Of a DNA stretch of 64,000 nt, positions 50,468-58,976 are shown piece after piece. The DNA comes from QYOJ01 sp964449285. Its GTDB lineage: Bacteria; Bacteroidota; Bacteroidia; Bacteroidales; FEN-979. Each line of letters begins with the position of its first letter. Within the stretch, counting starts at the first letter, position 1. The translations under genes and the position numbers were made by a program. The notes under the pieces were generated by a model that saw only the letters and a program-made list of their open reading frames with translations, did not search any database and was not told the origin of the DNA. The stretch spans positions 1 through 64,000 of the forward strand of contig CAYUZX010000003.1 of assembly GCA_964449285.1 (NCBI GenBank), given 5' to 3'.

Positions 50468-52279
50468 TCAGGTTGTATGCTTAAATTTTTTTGCTAGTTC
50501 TTCAAAGCTCAATAGGTACATCGTTGGATTTCCATCAGGTGTAAAATCAGGTGCTACACAATTCATCAGCTCACGGATTAATGATGATGCCTCATGCTGG
50601 CTTATTTGTTTTCCATGCTTGATCGAAAGCCTGTGTGCCATCGTCCATGCCAGTTGATGTTCCTTTTTGTTTTTAAAGCCATCGGTTTCACTCTTATATG
50701 ATTCCAGAATCCCTTCAATCAATGGTTGGATTTCAGAGGATTCTACCCCAACAGGAGCTGTATGGACAACAAAAGCATTTTTTCCGAATTCAGAAACCTC
50801 AAACCCGGCCTGTAGAAAAAGGGCAAAAAGGTCCCTGACCATTTGAGCATCATCCGGAGAGAACTGCACTGTTTGGGGCAACAGAAGTTTTTGAGCACCA
50901 TCTACTCCCTTCTTTTCCTGTTCAAGGAATTTTTCATAGAGAATTCGCTCATGTGCAGCCTGTTGGTCAATGATCATAATGCCATTCCGGGTTTGGGTTA
51001 CCAGAAATTTATTCTCAATTTGCAGAATGGGAGATGTAGTTTCTTCCTGACCAGGTATCTCCATCTGTCCCGGATGGATCTCTTTCAACGGGTCGTATAG
51101 GTTTTGCCACTGAGTTCCTCTTTCTCCTCCTGATGATCGATAGTTGATTTCCAATTGAGGTCTGGTCTGCTTTTCAAACGGGTTGTAATCGGGGTTTATC
51201 CTGATTGAGGGTTGTGTAATGGGGTGGTCAGTAGGGAGTGGTGGCAGATCGAGGGATTTTTCGATCTCAAAATCGAGAGCAGGTGTCAGGTTATATTTCC
51301 CGATAGATTGCTTGATAGCAGCGTTGAGGATGGCATAGATACTCTTGGCATTCTGGAAATTAATCTCTGTCTTTGTAGGATGAATGTTTACATCGATGGA
51401 AGAAGGGTCTACCTCAAGATAAATAAAATAGGTCGGGAATGCTTCTTTCGTGATTAGTTCCTGAAATGCGTTCTCAACGGCATGGTTGAGGTATGGGTTT
51501 TTAATAAACCTCCCATTGGCGAAGAAGTACTGTTCTCCCCTGGTTTTTCTGGCAAACTCAGGCTTGCCGATGAATCCCGAGAGATTTACCAGTTGAGACT
51601 CCTGATGAACCGGTATGAGTCGCTGGTTATAGCTGTTGCCAAGCAGAGTCACAAGTCGTTGTTTCAGGTTTGAAGGGGAGAGCTGTATCAGGATTTTGTC
51701 CTGGTTGTATAGGCTGAAACTGATATCTGGATGTACCAGGGCAACCCGGTTAAACTCCTCCATGATATATTTAAGTTCCAAGGTGTTACTCTTCAGGAAG
51801 TTCCTTCTCGCAGGCACATTGTAAAAGAGGTTTTTGATAGTAACTGAGGTCCCGTCGCTGCAACTTACTGCTGTCTGTGAAATGAATTCAGATCCATGTA
51901 CCTGGATGCAGGTTCCTATTTCTTCATCAGTACGCTTTGATTTGAGCTCAACCTGCGAAATGGAAGCGATTGACGCCAACGCTTCTCCACGGAAGCCGAG
52001 GGTTCGGATAGCAAGCAAGTCATTGGCGTTTTTGATCTTGGAGGTTGCATGTCTTTCAAAACTCATCCTGGCATCCCGTTCCGACATCCCACATCCATTA
52101 TCTACAACCCGGATCAGGGTCTTTCCGGCATCTTTAATGATCAACTTGATTTCGGTTGCACCGGCATCAACGGCATTCTCCAGCAACTCCTTCACTGCTG
52201 AGGCGGGTCGCTGTACAACCTCACCCGCAGCGATCTGGTTCGCGACTGATTCTGGCAATAATTTTATGATGTCTCCCAT
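50468..52279 (-). CDS. mutL: DNA mismatch repair protein MutL
   Basis: From the ATG at 52279 the protein is 603 residues. The GHKL ATPase motifs are present: IKLLPESVANQIAAGEVVQRP, VDNGCGMSERDARMSFERHATSKI and GFRGEALASIASIS. A linker and a C-terminal dimerisation domain follow. In the latter, the nuclease motif reads DQQAAHERILYE (His to Gln), the CPHGRP position reads TPDGNP, and the usual Cys near MAHRLSIKHG is missing, so endonuclease activity may be absent. An earlier TTG (52297) is less likely because the family begins near MGDIIKLL. Confidence 0.96.
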   Translation of the reverse strand: MGDIIKLLPESVANQIAAGEVVQRPASAVKELLENAVDAGATEIKLIIKDAGKTLIRVVDNGCGMSERDARMSFERHATSKIKNANDLLAIRTLGFRGEALASIASISQVELKSKRTDEEIGTCIQVHGSEFISQTAVSCSDGTSVTIKNLFYNVPARRNFLKSNTLELKYIMEEFNRVALVHPDISFSLYNQDKILIQLSPSNLKQRLVTLLGNSYNQRLIPVHQESQLVNLSGFIGKPEFARKTRGEQYFFANGRFIKNPYLNHAVENAFQELITKEAFPTYFIYLEVDPSSIDVNIHPTKTEINFQNAKSIYAILNAAIKQSIGKYNLTPALDFEIEKSLDLPPLPTDHPITQPSIRINPDYNPFEKQTRPQLEINYRSSGGERGTQWQNLYDPLKEIHPGQMEIPGQEETTSPILQIENKFLVTQTRNGIMIIDQQAAHERILYEKFLEQEKKGVDGAQKLLLPQTVQFSPDDAQMVRDLFALFLQAGFEVSEFGKNAFVVHTAPVGVESSEIQPLIEGILESYKSETDGFKNKKEHQLAWTMAHRLSIKHGKQISQHEASSLIRELMNCVAPDFTPDGNPTMYLLSFEELAKKFKHTT

Positions 52280-52399
52280 CGGCACAAAAATACCCAAATT
52301 TTGCGTGTAAAAAATGGCGCCCTCCGCATATTTCTACACGACGACGCCATTGAAATCATGTTCAATGTTGAAAAGTATTTTATTGCCCCTCAGCATTCC

Positions 52400-52431
52400 A
52401 TCCTTCTCCAGGAGAGGGATGAGGAGTTTTT
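52400..52431. terminator. possible hairpin between mutL and the DUF6580 gene
   Basis: ATCCTTCTCC and GGAGAGGGAT form a nearly perfect stem with a very short loop, followed on the plus strand by a run of T residues (52427-52431). The only gene that would need it is on the minus strand, where an A-rich tract follows instead. The direction and role are therefore uncertain. Confidence 0.3.
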
Positions 52432-52434
52432 CCC

Positions 52435-52998
52435 CTAGAACTTCGACCGGTCAACGATTGGAAATCGCATGTGTGCCAAGTAGTAGACTCCATAGAATAC
52501 CGCACTGAAGAAGAATGTCCCGAGAAGGTCGTTCAAAAAGAACGAGATCCCTTGGGATCCATCGTTAAAAAATGCCAGCCCCGCTATGTAACTCTCCATC
52601 AAACCCATGAAGTTATGCGGGTAAAATGGAAATGCCAGCCATGCCGCAAAGTTGGTTATCAAAAAGAAGATAACCGTTGAGGCTAGAGATGCCAGCAAAA
52701 TATTACGCACCGTGACGTGCTTTCGGATGGTGGCTCCGATGACTACCGTGATAACAAAACTCAGATACACAGCCGGCATGAGGGCGTGAAACCCCAGAAC
52801 GAGATCGCTGAGAAATAATGCAACGATTGGTATGGCGAAAGCAAACTGCTTTCTCTCGAAATAGGTTCCCGCAAACAATGCCATGGCTGCCACCGGAGTA
52901 AAGTTAGGCCAGTGTGGTAGCAATCGCATGAGCGCTGCAGCTACAATAATTGAGAAAACAATAAAAAACCTAGGAGTAGTAAAGGTTTTATAATTCAT
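52435..52998 (-). CDS. DUF6580 family membrane protein
   Basis: This 187-residue protein has five or six membrane helices. Its N-terminus includes ALMRLLPHWPNFTPVAAMALFAGTYF, the RxxPHxPNFTP signature of DUF6580, and a conserved FAAWLAFPFYPHNFMGLMESYIAG region with small residues near the middle, similar to S-component (ECF transporter) folds. It may be a substrate-binding subunit of a vitamin or metal transporter, but the ligand is unknown and no energising module lies nearby. It has its own promoter-like TATTTTTG box at 53023-53030. Confidence 0.8.
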   Translation of the reverse strand: MNYKTFTTPRFFIVFSIIVAAALMRLLPHWPNFTPVAAMALFAGTYFERKQFAFAIPIVALFLSDLVLGFHALMPAVYLSFVITVVIGATIRKHVTVRNILLASLASTVIFFLITNFAAWLAFPFYPHNFMGLMESYIAGLAFFNDGSQGISFFLNDLLGTFFFSAVFYGVYYLAHMRFPIVDRSKF

Positions 52999-53022
52999 TA
53001 ATACATTAGAATTAGTGTATCA

Positions 53023-53030
53023 CAAAAATA
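53023..53030 (-). promoter_or_regulatory. -7 box (TATTTTTG) for the DUF6580 gene
   Basis: On the minus strand the bases read TATTTTTG, an exact TAnnTTTG match 24 bases before the ATG at 52998. The divergent amidohydrolase gene has an identical box 54 bases away on the other strand. No -33 TTTG is visible. Confidence 0.45.
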
Positions 53031-53076
53031 ATAAATCATTTCAATAAAAGTCAAGCGAAACACGAAATTGTTTTCA

Positions 53077-53084
53077 TATTTTTG
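53077..53084 (+). promoter_or_regulatory. -7 box (TATTTTTG) for the amidohydrolase gene
   Basis: TATTTTTG matches TAnnTTTG and ends 23 bases before the ATG at 53108. This gives a short AT-rich leader. A -33 TTTG at standard spacing is not seen. Confidence 0.5.
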
Positions 53085-53107
53085 AACATTTAAACAAATA
53101 ATCTATT

Positions 53108-54763
53108 ATGTATTTGAAAAAGAGATGTTTACTGCCTTTCGTAATATTGACGGTCTTGTTATTAACCCAATCTTGTACGATGAAAAAACGCGTGGATACC
53201 CTTGTGACTAATGCCCGGATATATACGATGGACGAAACCAACCAGGTCGTCGAAGCCATGGTAATTGATCAGGGAAAGATAGTAAATACTGGCACTGTGG
53301 ATAACTTATTGGCATTGTATGAACCGGGAAACCGGCTTGATGCAAAAGGACAAATTATCTTTCCCGGGTTTATAGATGCCCATTGCCATTTTTACGGGTT
53401 GGCGCTCGGATTGCGTTGGGTCGATTTGGTAGGTTGCACCTCTTTTGACGAGGTGCTGGATAGAATTGCCATTGCAGATACACTGAATGAGGATGTTTGG
53501 ATAACAGGACGGGGATGGGATCAGAACCTGTGGAAGGCTAAGGAGTTTCCAAACAAAAAGACCCTGGATGAACGCTGGCCGGATAAACCCGTTGTCCTGG
53601 TACGGATTGATGGGCATTCTGTCCTGGCTAACCAGGAGGCGCTTGACAGAGCGGGAATTGGTCCAGATCACGGCTTTTTAAAAGGAGAGGTGGAAATTGC
53701 AGATGGACAGATGACCGGTATCCTCAGTGAAAACGCAGCCGATCATATCCGGAACGCCGTTCCAAAACCCGACAGGGAATCAACCATGGATTTGCTTAGA
53801 GAAGCTCAGGAACTCTGCTTCTCCTTGGGGCTTACCGGGATTTCAGATGCCGGTCTGGACAACATTACATTGAATCTGATGGATTCGGCACTCCAGGAGG
53901 GTCGACTGAAAATCCATATCTATGCTATGGCGGAACCTTCACCTGAAAACATTGATGCGTTTATAAAAAAGGGACCGTACCGTCACGATCGGTTTCATGT
54001 ATGCTCAATCAAGTTCTATGCTGATGGAAGTCTTGGAAGTCGCACAGCATGTTTAAAGCAACCTTATAGTGACGATCCGTCGAAATCAGGCATTCAGGTC
54101 TCTTCTCCAGATTCGATCAGAGAGTTATGCAAACTTGCTCTGGCAAATAACTACCAGGTCAACATTCATTGTATAGGGGATAAGGCTGTGCGAGAGGTCC
54201 TGGATATTTACGGTGAATTTCTGATTGGAGAAAACGACCGTCGCTGGCGGATTGAACATGCTCAGGTAGTTGATCCGGCCGACCTTATACTGTTTAAAAC
54301 GTATTCAGTAATTCCCTCTGTTCAGGCCACACATGCCACATCCGACATGTACTGGGCCGGCGATCGACTTGGCCCTGTTCGAATCAGTTGGGCTTATGCC
54401 TATAGGAATCTGCTTCAGCAAAACGGCTGGCTGCCAAATGGAACCGACTTCCCGATAGAACGGGTGAATCCATTGCTGACTTTTTATGCTGCGGTAGCCC
54501 GTCAAGACCTTTCAGGGTACCCATCAGGTGGTTTTCAGCCAGAAAATGCCCTTACCCGCGAACAAGCAATCAGATCAATGACAATTTGGGCGGCCAAAGC
54601 TAATTTTGATGATCAGGAGTACGGCAGCCTTGAGCCCGGGAAGTGGGCTGATTTTGTGATTCTTGATCAGGATATAATGGAGATTCCCATGAAGGAGGTC
54701 CCCGAAGTTAGTGTGCTACAGACCTGGTCGCATGGGGAGAAGGTATACGAAATAGTGAAATAG
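53108..54763 (+). CDS. lipoprotein amidohydrolase (YtcJ-like)
   Basis: This 551-residue protein has a lipobox (VLLLTQSCTMKK, Cys23). The amidohydrolase TIM barrel follows: FPGFIDAHCHFYGLALGL (HxH metal ligands near residue 91), KFYADGSLGSRTA, VNIHCIGDKAVREVLD and RWRIEHAQVVDP. The C-terminal composite-domain part begins GSLEPGKWADFVILDQD. These enzymes hydrolyse amide or ester bonds in small cyclic compounds; the YtcJ group has no fixed substrate. As a lipoprotein it acts at the cell envelope. The 3' end and following bases contain GAAATAG-type short repeats. Confidence 0.9.
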   Translation: MYLKKRCLLPFVILTVLLLTQSCTMKKRVDTLVTNARIYTMDETNQVVEAMVIDQGKIVNTGTVDNLLALYEPGNRLDAKGQIIFPGFIDAHCHFYGLALGLRWVDLVGCTSFDEVLDRIAIADTLNEDVWITGRGWDQNLWKAKEFPNKKTLDERWPDKPVVLVRIDGHSVLANQEALDRAGIGPDHGFLKGEVEIADGQMTGILSENAADHIRNAVPKPDRESTMDLLREAQELCFSLGLTGISDAGLDNITLNLMDSALQEGRLKIHIYAMAEPSPENIDAFIKKGPYRHDRFHVCSIKFYADGSLGSRTACLKQPYSDDPSKSGIQVSSPDSIRELCKLALANNYQVNIHCIGDKAVREVLDIYGEFLIGENDRRWRIEHAQVVDPADLILFKTYSVIPSVQATHATSDMYWAGDRLGPVRISWAYAYRNLLQQNGWLPNGTDFPIERVNPLLTFYAAVARQDLSGYPSGGFQPENALTREQAIRSMTIWAAKANFDDQEYGSLEPGKWADFVILDQDIMEIPMKEVPEVSVLQTWSHGEKVYEIVK

Positions 54764-54774
54764 CTAAAAAGCGA

Positions 54775-54795
54775 AATGGTGAAAACAGCACCATT
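54775..54795. terminator. small hairpin downstream of the amidohydrolase
   Basis: AATGGTG and CACCATT pair over seven bases around the loop AAAACAG, 12 bases after the TAG stop. No T-run follows directly. It may protect the mRNA end or work with the stronger terminator further on. Confidence 0.35.
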
Positions 54796-54814
54796 CATGT
54801 GCAATGAGTGACAA

Positions 54815-54856
54815 TAAAAAAAAGGCTGTCCAATTCCCGGGTCAGCCTCTTTTTTC
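54815..54856. terminator. bidirectional rho-independent terminator
   Basis: A stem of AGGCTGTCC against GGTCAGCCT (one mismatch) with the loop AATTCCCG is flanked by an A-run on the left and a T-run on the right. In either direction the hairpin is followed by a run of U. It serves both the plus-strand amidohydrolase and the minus-strand small secreted protein gene, whose stop lies 15 bases away. Confidence 0.8.
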
Positions 54857-54870
54857 TGGTAGTCTAAAGG

Positions 54871-55479
54871 TTATTTTGCAATGGATTTACAGATGAATTT
54901 TCCAACGTTGTCACCGGCACGATCATAGCAGCTTTGAATCCGGCCTCCTGTATCAAAGTCATATCCCATCATGTTCACACTCTGAATATTCTTGTATTCA
55001 CATGATCCGAGGATTTTATCAGGATTCGAGGTTTCAACAAGGTTGACGATCATGTTAATGTATGCATTCTTTCGTGTGACACCAACATTAAAACCGGGTT
55101 CTGTAAAGATAGTTTTGATGATCAGTGTGTACGCCGCATCAGCGCCCTCTTGACCGGAGATGCCGCATTTATCTGCAGTACCGTTGAAGTTTGTTTCAAA
55201 CATCGGTTGGAACCTCGCTGAGCGGTCATTTACCCAGGCTTTAGCCCAAGTATCACCACTACCTGCCTCTTTTTTGTTCATGTCCGCGACACGCTTGTTT
55301 ATATAATCCGACTCTTTTTTGAACTTCCCTACAACCATATTGGAGTAATCATACTGGAGGTTAACGGCGGTTTGCCCTTTCAACGCTCCAAAACTGCCAG
55401 ATTTTAGTTTCTGTGCAAAGAGGGATCCACCGATAGTTATAAAAACACCAACTAATAGCATTAAGACAATTCGTTTCAT
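54871..55479 (-). CDS. secreted hypothetical protein
   Basis: From the ATG at 55479 the protein is 202 residues: a signal peptide (IVLMLLVGVFITIGGSLFAQ) and a soluble domain. The mature part has GALKGQTAVNLQYDYSNMVVGKFKKESDYINKRVADMN, a conserved-looking pattern in Bacteroidota exported proteins, four cysteines (KCGISG, GSCEYK, SCYDRA, FICKS) that could form two disulfides, and an ending GDNVGKFICKSIAK. I do not recognise a characterised family and assign no function. It has the best promoter in the window, with its own terminator, so it is probably monocistronic. Confidence 0.8.
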   Translation of the reverse strand: MKRIVLMLLVGVFITIGGSLFAQKLKSGSFGALKGQTAVNLQYDYSNMVVGKFKKESDYINKRVADMNKKEAGSGDTWAKAWVNDRSARFQPMFETNFNGTADKCGISGQEGADAAYTLIIKTIFTEPGFNVGVTRKNAYINMIVNLVETSNPDKILGSCEYKNIQSVNMMGYDFDTGGRIQSCYDRAGDNVGKFICKSIAK

Positions 55480-55519
55480 AAGCTTGCATGTTAGGTTAAA
55501 CATTCTTGATTTATTTAGA

Positions 55520-55551
55520 CAAAATTATATTACAGGAAAATGTTTTCCAAA
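55520..55551 (-). promoter_or_regulatory. complete Bacteroidota promoter (TTTG-20-TAATTTTG)
   Basis: On the minus strand TTTG (55551-55548) is followed by exactly 20 bases and then TAATTTTG (55527-55520). Both elements match the housekeeping promoter consensus TTTG/TAnnTTTG, with spacing in the accepted range. Transcription would begin about 35 bases before the ATG of the small secreted protein gene. Confidence 0.7.
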
Positions 55552-55567
55552 TTAATTTTCTGAAGAG

Positions 55568-56872
55568 CTATTTTCCCCGGTTGTCAATAAATTTCACTGA
55601 TTTCCTGATGAACTCAGGGAATTGTATATCATGAATCTCATCAACTGAATGAAAAACAATCTGTGGTGCCACCCGGAGTTTAGCCCTGAAATGATCTTTG
55701 ATATCCTTCTCCCGATGGCTGATCGGCAGCTTGCTCCCAGCGTGGATTACAATCTCATCGGTACCGATCTGATTGGTTGATACCTCTACCACGTAGTTAT
55801 CAACATACTCAATGCTATCAAGAATGTCATAAAGAGACGGGGGATAAAGGGTGGTCCCTTTGTATTTTATCATCTGGTTTTTACGTCCAACAACAGGCCC
55901 TAGTCGCAAGGTAGTTCTTCCGCAGGAGCATGGTTCAGTATAATGGGAGCATATATCTCCTGTTTTGAATCGCAGCAAAGGCATCCCTTCTACACCAAGA
56001 GGCGTTATCGTGACTTCTCCAGGTTCACCTTCTTTAACTGGCTGATCGTCTTCGTCAAGAAACTCTACGATGATCAGTTCAGGATGATGATGACCTCCAG
56101 TTCCGGCGCTACATTCTGCGAAAGATGTTGCCATCTCAGTGGAGGCGTAAGTGGAATATAACTTCAGGGGCCACTTCTCCAGGATCTTCCTTGCTAACGT
56201 GTTGTTTGAGAGGTCCTGGTTTCGTAATGGTTCGCCAATACAAATAGCTTTTCTGACAGAGCTGGATCGATAATCAATTCCTTGTTCCTCTGCATACTCA
56301 ATGACTTTGAGAATGAAACTGGGAACTGCAACAATCGTATCCGGTGCAACCCGGTGAATGGTATCCCACTGCAATTCAGGGATTCCATTCCCTACCCTTA
56401 CAATACTTGCTCCCATACGGCGAATCCCGAGGAAGTAAGCAAGGCCGGCCATGAACCGGCGGTCAATGGTGGTCATAAGCTGGAAAATCTCTCCAGGATG
56501 CCCATCGGCACAGGTGAAAGAGATGGCCTCATTGTATGCAAGTCGATCCAGATCCTTTTCAGTCGTGGCAAAGGTCACCGGATCTCCCTGCGTTCCAGAA
56601 GTAGTGATATAGTCTACAATTTTTTCCTTCCCGACGCAGATAAAGTCTTCATTCTGCCGCTGCAAGTCCTCCTTTGTGGTTACAGGAATGCCAACTAAAT
56701 CGCTGATTCCCGATATCTTTTTGATGTCGATCTTCTTTTCTGCAAAAAGATGTTTGTAGAAGGGAGAGAAAGTGTTGAGATACTGGAGAAGTTCCTGGAT
56801 CTTTGCATCCTGGAATCGCTTGATCTCCTTACCTGGCCGGGTCTCGATGTCGGGAAAAAACGGTGATGTCAT
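55568..56872 (-). CDS. adenylate-forming enzyme, phenylacetate-CoA ligase-like
   Basis: This 434-residue protein shows PaaK-type adenylation motifs: VDYITTSGTQGDPVTFATTEKD (phosphate loop), LYSTYASTEMATSF, PGEVTITPLGVEGMPLLRFKTGD and the CSCGRTTLRLGPVVGRK segment where these enzymes often have zinc-binding cysteines. It ends with a small C-terminal domain containing FRAKLRVAPQIVFHS. It activates a carboxylic acid as an acyl adenylate and could load CoA or the nearby acyl carrier protein. It is the last gene of the right-hand cluster and is one base from the preceding outer-membrane protein gene. Confidence 0.88.
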   Translation of the reverse strand: MTSPFFPDIETRPGKEIKRFQDAKIQELLQYLNTFSPFYKHLFAEKKIDIKKISGISDLVGIPVTTKEDLQRQNEDFICVGKEKIVDYITTSGTQGDPVTFATTEKDLDRLAYNEAISFTCADGHPGEIFQLMTTIDRRFMAGLAYFLGIRRMGASIVRVGNGIPELQWDTIHRVAPDTIVAVPSFILKVIEYAEEQGIDYRSSSVRKAICIGEPLRNQDLSNNTLARKILEKWPLKLYSTYASTEMATSFAECSAGTGGHHHPELIIVEFLDEDDQPVKEGEPGEVTITPLGVEGMPLLRFKTGDICSHYTEPCSCGRTTLRLGPVVGRKNQMIKYKGTTLYPPSLYDILDSIEYVDNYVVEVSTNQIGTDEIVIHAGSKLPISHREKDIKDHFRAKLRVAPQIVFHSVDEIHDIQFPEFIRKSVKFIDNRGK

Positions 56873-56873
56873 C

Positions 56874-57569
56874 TTAGAATTTAAAGCCTAGTAATACCCG
56901 GAATGTGGAGATATCTATATCGTGAATCGGTCGTGCATTGTCAAAATCATTATAGTTGATGGTTCCAACGGTATAGTGGAACCCTACGAGAAATAACCTG
57001 TACCTAATATTCATCATTAATTCTTGTCCGGTGATGTGGTATCCCCAGTCACTATTATGCCAGCTGACGTTGAAGTTCAGTTTGTAACTCAGATCGATCA
57101 TCAGCCTGTCAATAGGATTTACTGTGATTAGGGGGCCAAATTTTTGTCCAAAGAAGTAGTACCAGAATTCTGTCTCTTTTTTGTTGCTATTTGCTGGAAG
57201 ATTTGGCTTGGATGTTGCAAACCAACCATCGATAAAGCACGCGTCGATACCGAATCTCAGATAGTTATTAACGATAGCAGGCCCTATATAGATCAGGTAT
57301 CCCAGGCCAAGGTTCCCTCCGATCCTGGCTGCTGGAAAAACCGATACGTCAGGAGAAAACGGGGGCAGATCAATGATGGTCTTATCCGTGGCAAAAGTTC
57401 CCAAAGGAAATACCGGTCCAATTTTTAGGTAAAACCCGCTCTTGATTAGATTCGGCTTAGCAAAGCTTTTAGTCTTTGAACTGGATTGCGTATCTTCCTG
57501 ATTCTGAGATAATGCAATCCCGCAGGTTAATATCAGGAGGGTCGTTAAAAAGAATATATAGCGATTCAT
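56874..57569 (-). CDS. outer-membrane beta-barrel-like protein
   Basis: This 231-residue protein has a signal peptide (YIFFLTTLLILTCGIALSQ), a short Ser/Lys-rich linker and a repeating pattern of amphipathic strands (FYLKIGPVFPLGTF, IGGNLGLGYLIYIG, YLRFGIDACFIDG) ending FRVLLGFKF with a terminal Phe, the usual outer-membrane insertion signal. No specific family is recognised. Position between the sulfotransferase and adenylating enzyme suggests the pathway product is placed in or crosses the outer membrane, but a cargo is not known. Confidence 0.75.
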   Translation of the reverse strand: MNRYIFFLTTLLILTCGIALSQNQEDTQSSSKTKSFAKPNLIKSGFYLKIGPVFPLGTFATDKTIIDLPPFSPDVSVFPAARIGGNLGLGYLIYIGPAIVNNYLRFGIDACFIDGWFATSKPNLPANSNKKETEFWYYFFGQKFGPLITVNPIDRLMIDLSYKLNFNVSWHNSDWGYHITGQELMMNIRYRLFLVGFHYTVGTINYNDFDNARPIHDIDISTFRVLLGFKF

Positions 57570-57609
57570 AACTATAAAGTTTCAAGTTTGTATCGTAAAA
57601 TTACACATT

Positions 57610-58689
57610 TTAACTGTACCTGTAACGTTCCATATATTTTCTCATGATGTTTGCAATCACTTTTTTCTCCTTGTCAGATAAGGAAAACACATTCTTTTTG
57701 TAACCTGAAGTTGAAGTAATATATTTATTTAACGAGTTTTCAAAACTTTCAGTAAAGGGCAAATTCATTTTCTGGTATAGGGCTCGCAAGGATGATATTG
57801 GGTTCTGCTCAAGATCTTCATACCTGATCTCCACAAATCGTACATCAGATAGTTGAGTGAAATCATTCGAAATGGTGTTCGACAGATGCGATAAGAATAT
57901 CGAAATTTCCTCAATAGTAGGAATATAGCCATTTTTATTAAGGATATTTTGCTTCTGCACTACCCTCCAGAGGTGCTGGGTTGAAGGAACAACTGCATAA
58001 GGGTGTCTAACGATGTGGATGAACCGTGCTTCAGGAAAAAGATCGGCAAGAAGCTGAATTCGCAGTGAATTGAAAGGGTTCTTGGATATGATCCGTTTGC
58101 CAGTTGTAAAACAAATTTTTCTGTAAAAATCCATAAGTCTGGACTTCCATTGATCCAACAAGTCACCATCGGGGAGGAAATGGGTGTCGTTGACGAAGTA
58201 GGTCTTTTTTGACGGGAAGATGAGTTTTTCAAGAGGCGACCGGGTTGTAAGCCTGAATATAGAATATTCGTCTTCCTGAGGTTCGTCCATACCGATCTTC
58301 ACATTGTCCATCGGTCGTGAAGAGCCCATTAACATCCTGAATATAGGCTTATAAAAACGATAGGAAACAAGGAAATTTTCAGGTAAAGCCACTTGAAAAA
58401 GGGTAGGCGCAGCCAGTCCCGGATCCTGAGCCATCAGTTGGTGGAGTAGGGTAGAGCCAGTTCGCCAATGGCCGACGATGAAAATCGGGTCACGGGGAAC
58501 CGGTGTGTTCTCAATGATTTTCCCATATTTCACTATTTCTATTCTGGAAAAAAGTGAAGACCAGCAGGAACTCTGGAGCAGAAAAATTACACGGGCAATG
58601 TTTCGAGGTGTCCAGGTAATAGGATTACGCGAAAGTAGGCGTATCAGAGGACTGAAACGAATACCTGCAATAAGGTAAGAATTTTTCAA
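57610..58689 (-). CDS. sulfotransferase family protein
   Basis: This 359-residue protein has the PAPS-binding loop PIFIVGHWRTGSTLLHQLM near residue 70 and the 3'-phosphate-binding region ARFIHIVRHPYAVVPSTQHLW near 210. Sulfotransferases of this type move sulfate from PAPS to a hydroxyl or amine. The start is TTG in a TTGA overlap with the ACP stop; no in-frame ATG occurs before the active-site loop, so TTG is required. The substrate could be the ACP-bound intermediate or the released lipid. Sulfotransferases are unexpected in ordinary aryl-polyene clusters. Confidence 0.88.
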   Translation of the reverse strand: MKNSYLIAGIRFSPLIRLLSRNPITWTPRNIARVIFLLQSSCWSSLFSRIEIVKYGKIIENTPVPRDPIFIVGHWRTGSTLLHQLMAQDPGLAAPTLFQVALPENFLVSYRFYKPIFRMLMGSSRPMDNVKIGMDEPQEDEYSIFRLTTRSPLEKLIFPSKKTYFVNDTHFLPDGDLLDQWKSRLMDFYRKICFTTGKRIISKNPFNSLRIQLLADLFPEARFIHIVRHPYAVVPSTQHLWRVVQKQNILNKNGYIPTIEEISIFLSHLSNTISNDFTQLSDVRFVEIRYEDLEQNPISSLRALYQKMNLPFTESFENSLNKYITSTSGYKKNVFSLSDKEKKVIANIMRKYMERYRYS

Positions 58690-58967
58690 GAGTTGACTGT
58701 TTCGCTTGCAATAAAATCTGCAATACTGTTGATTGACTGAATGATATTTCGAGCCAGGTTTTGGTCGTTCAATCTGACATTGTACTTTCTTTGCAGTGCC
58801 ATGATGATCTCAATCCCGTCAACTGAGTCGAGTGTCAGGGCATTAGTGCCACCAAAAAGGGGTTCGGTGTCATCCACGTCATTTGGGTCTACATCGGTTA
58901 TGTTGAGGGTTGATATGATCAGATTTTTGATCTCCAGTTTCAGTTCATCGCTCGGTTCGCTTGACAT
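58686..58967 (-). CDS. acyl carrier protein
   Basis: This 93-residue protein has the four-helix pattern of carrier proteins and the phosphopantetheine attachment site Ser48 in NALTLDSVDGIEIIMALQ. It would carry an acyl or aryl chain as a thioester. It lies between the BtrH-like acyltransferase (spacer nine bases) and the sulfotransferase (overlap four bases), so it is probably the dedicated carrier of this cluster and not the primary fatty-acid ACP. The FGGTNALTLDS approach is typical of carrier proteins in Bacteroidota specialised lipid clusters. Confidence 0.92.
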   Translation of the reverse strand: MSSEPSDELKLEIKNLIISTLNITDVDPNDVDDTEPLFGGTNALTLDSVDGIEIIMALQRKYNVRLNDQNLARNIIQSINSIADFIASETVNS

Positions 58968-58976
58968 ATTAATTTG

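Noticed and set aside
51834..52310. 158-residue open frame on the plus strand
   Set aside because: It lies opposite the strongly conserved MutL ATPase domain and has no domain match by eye.
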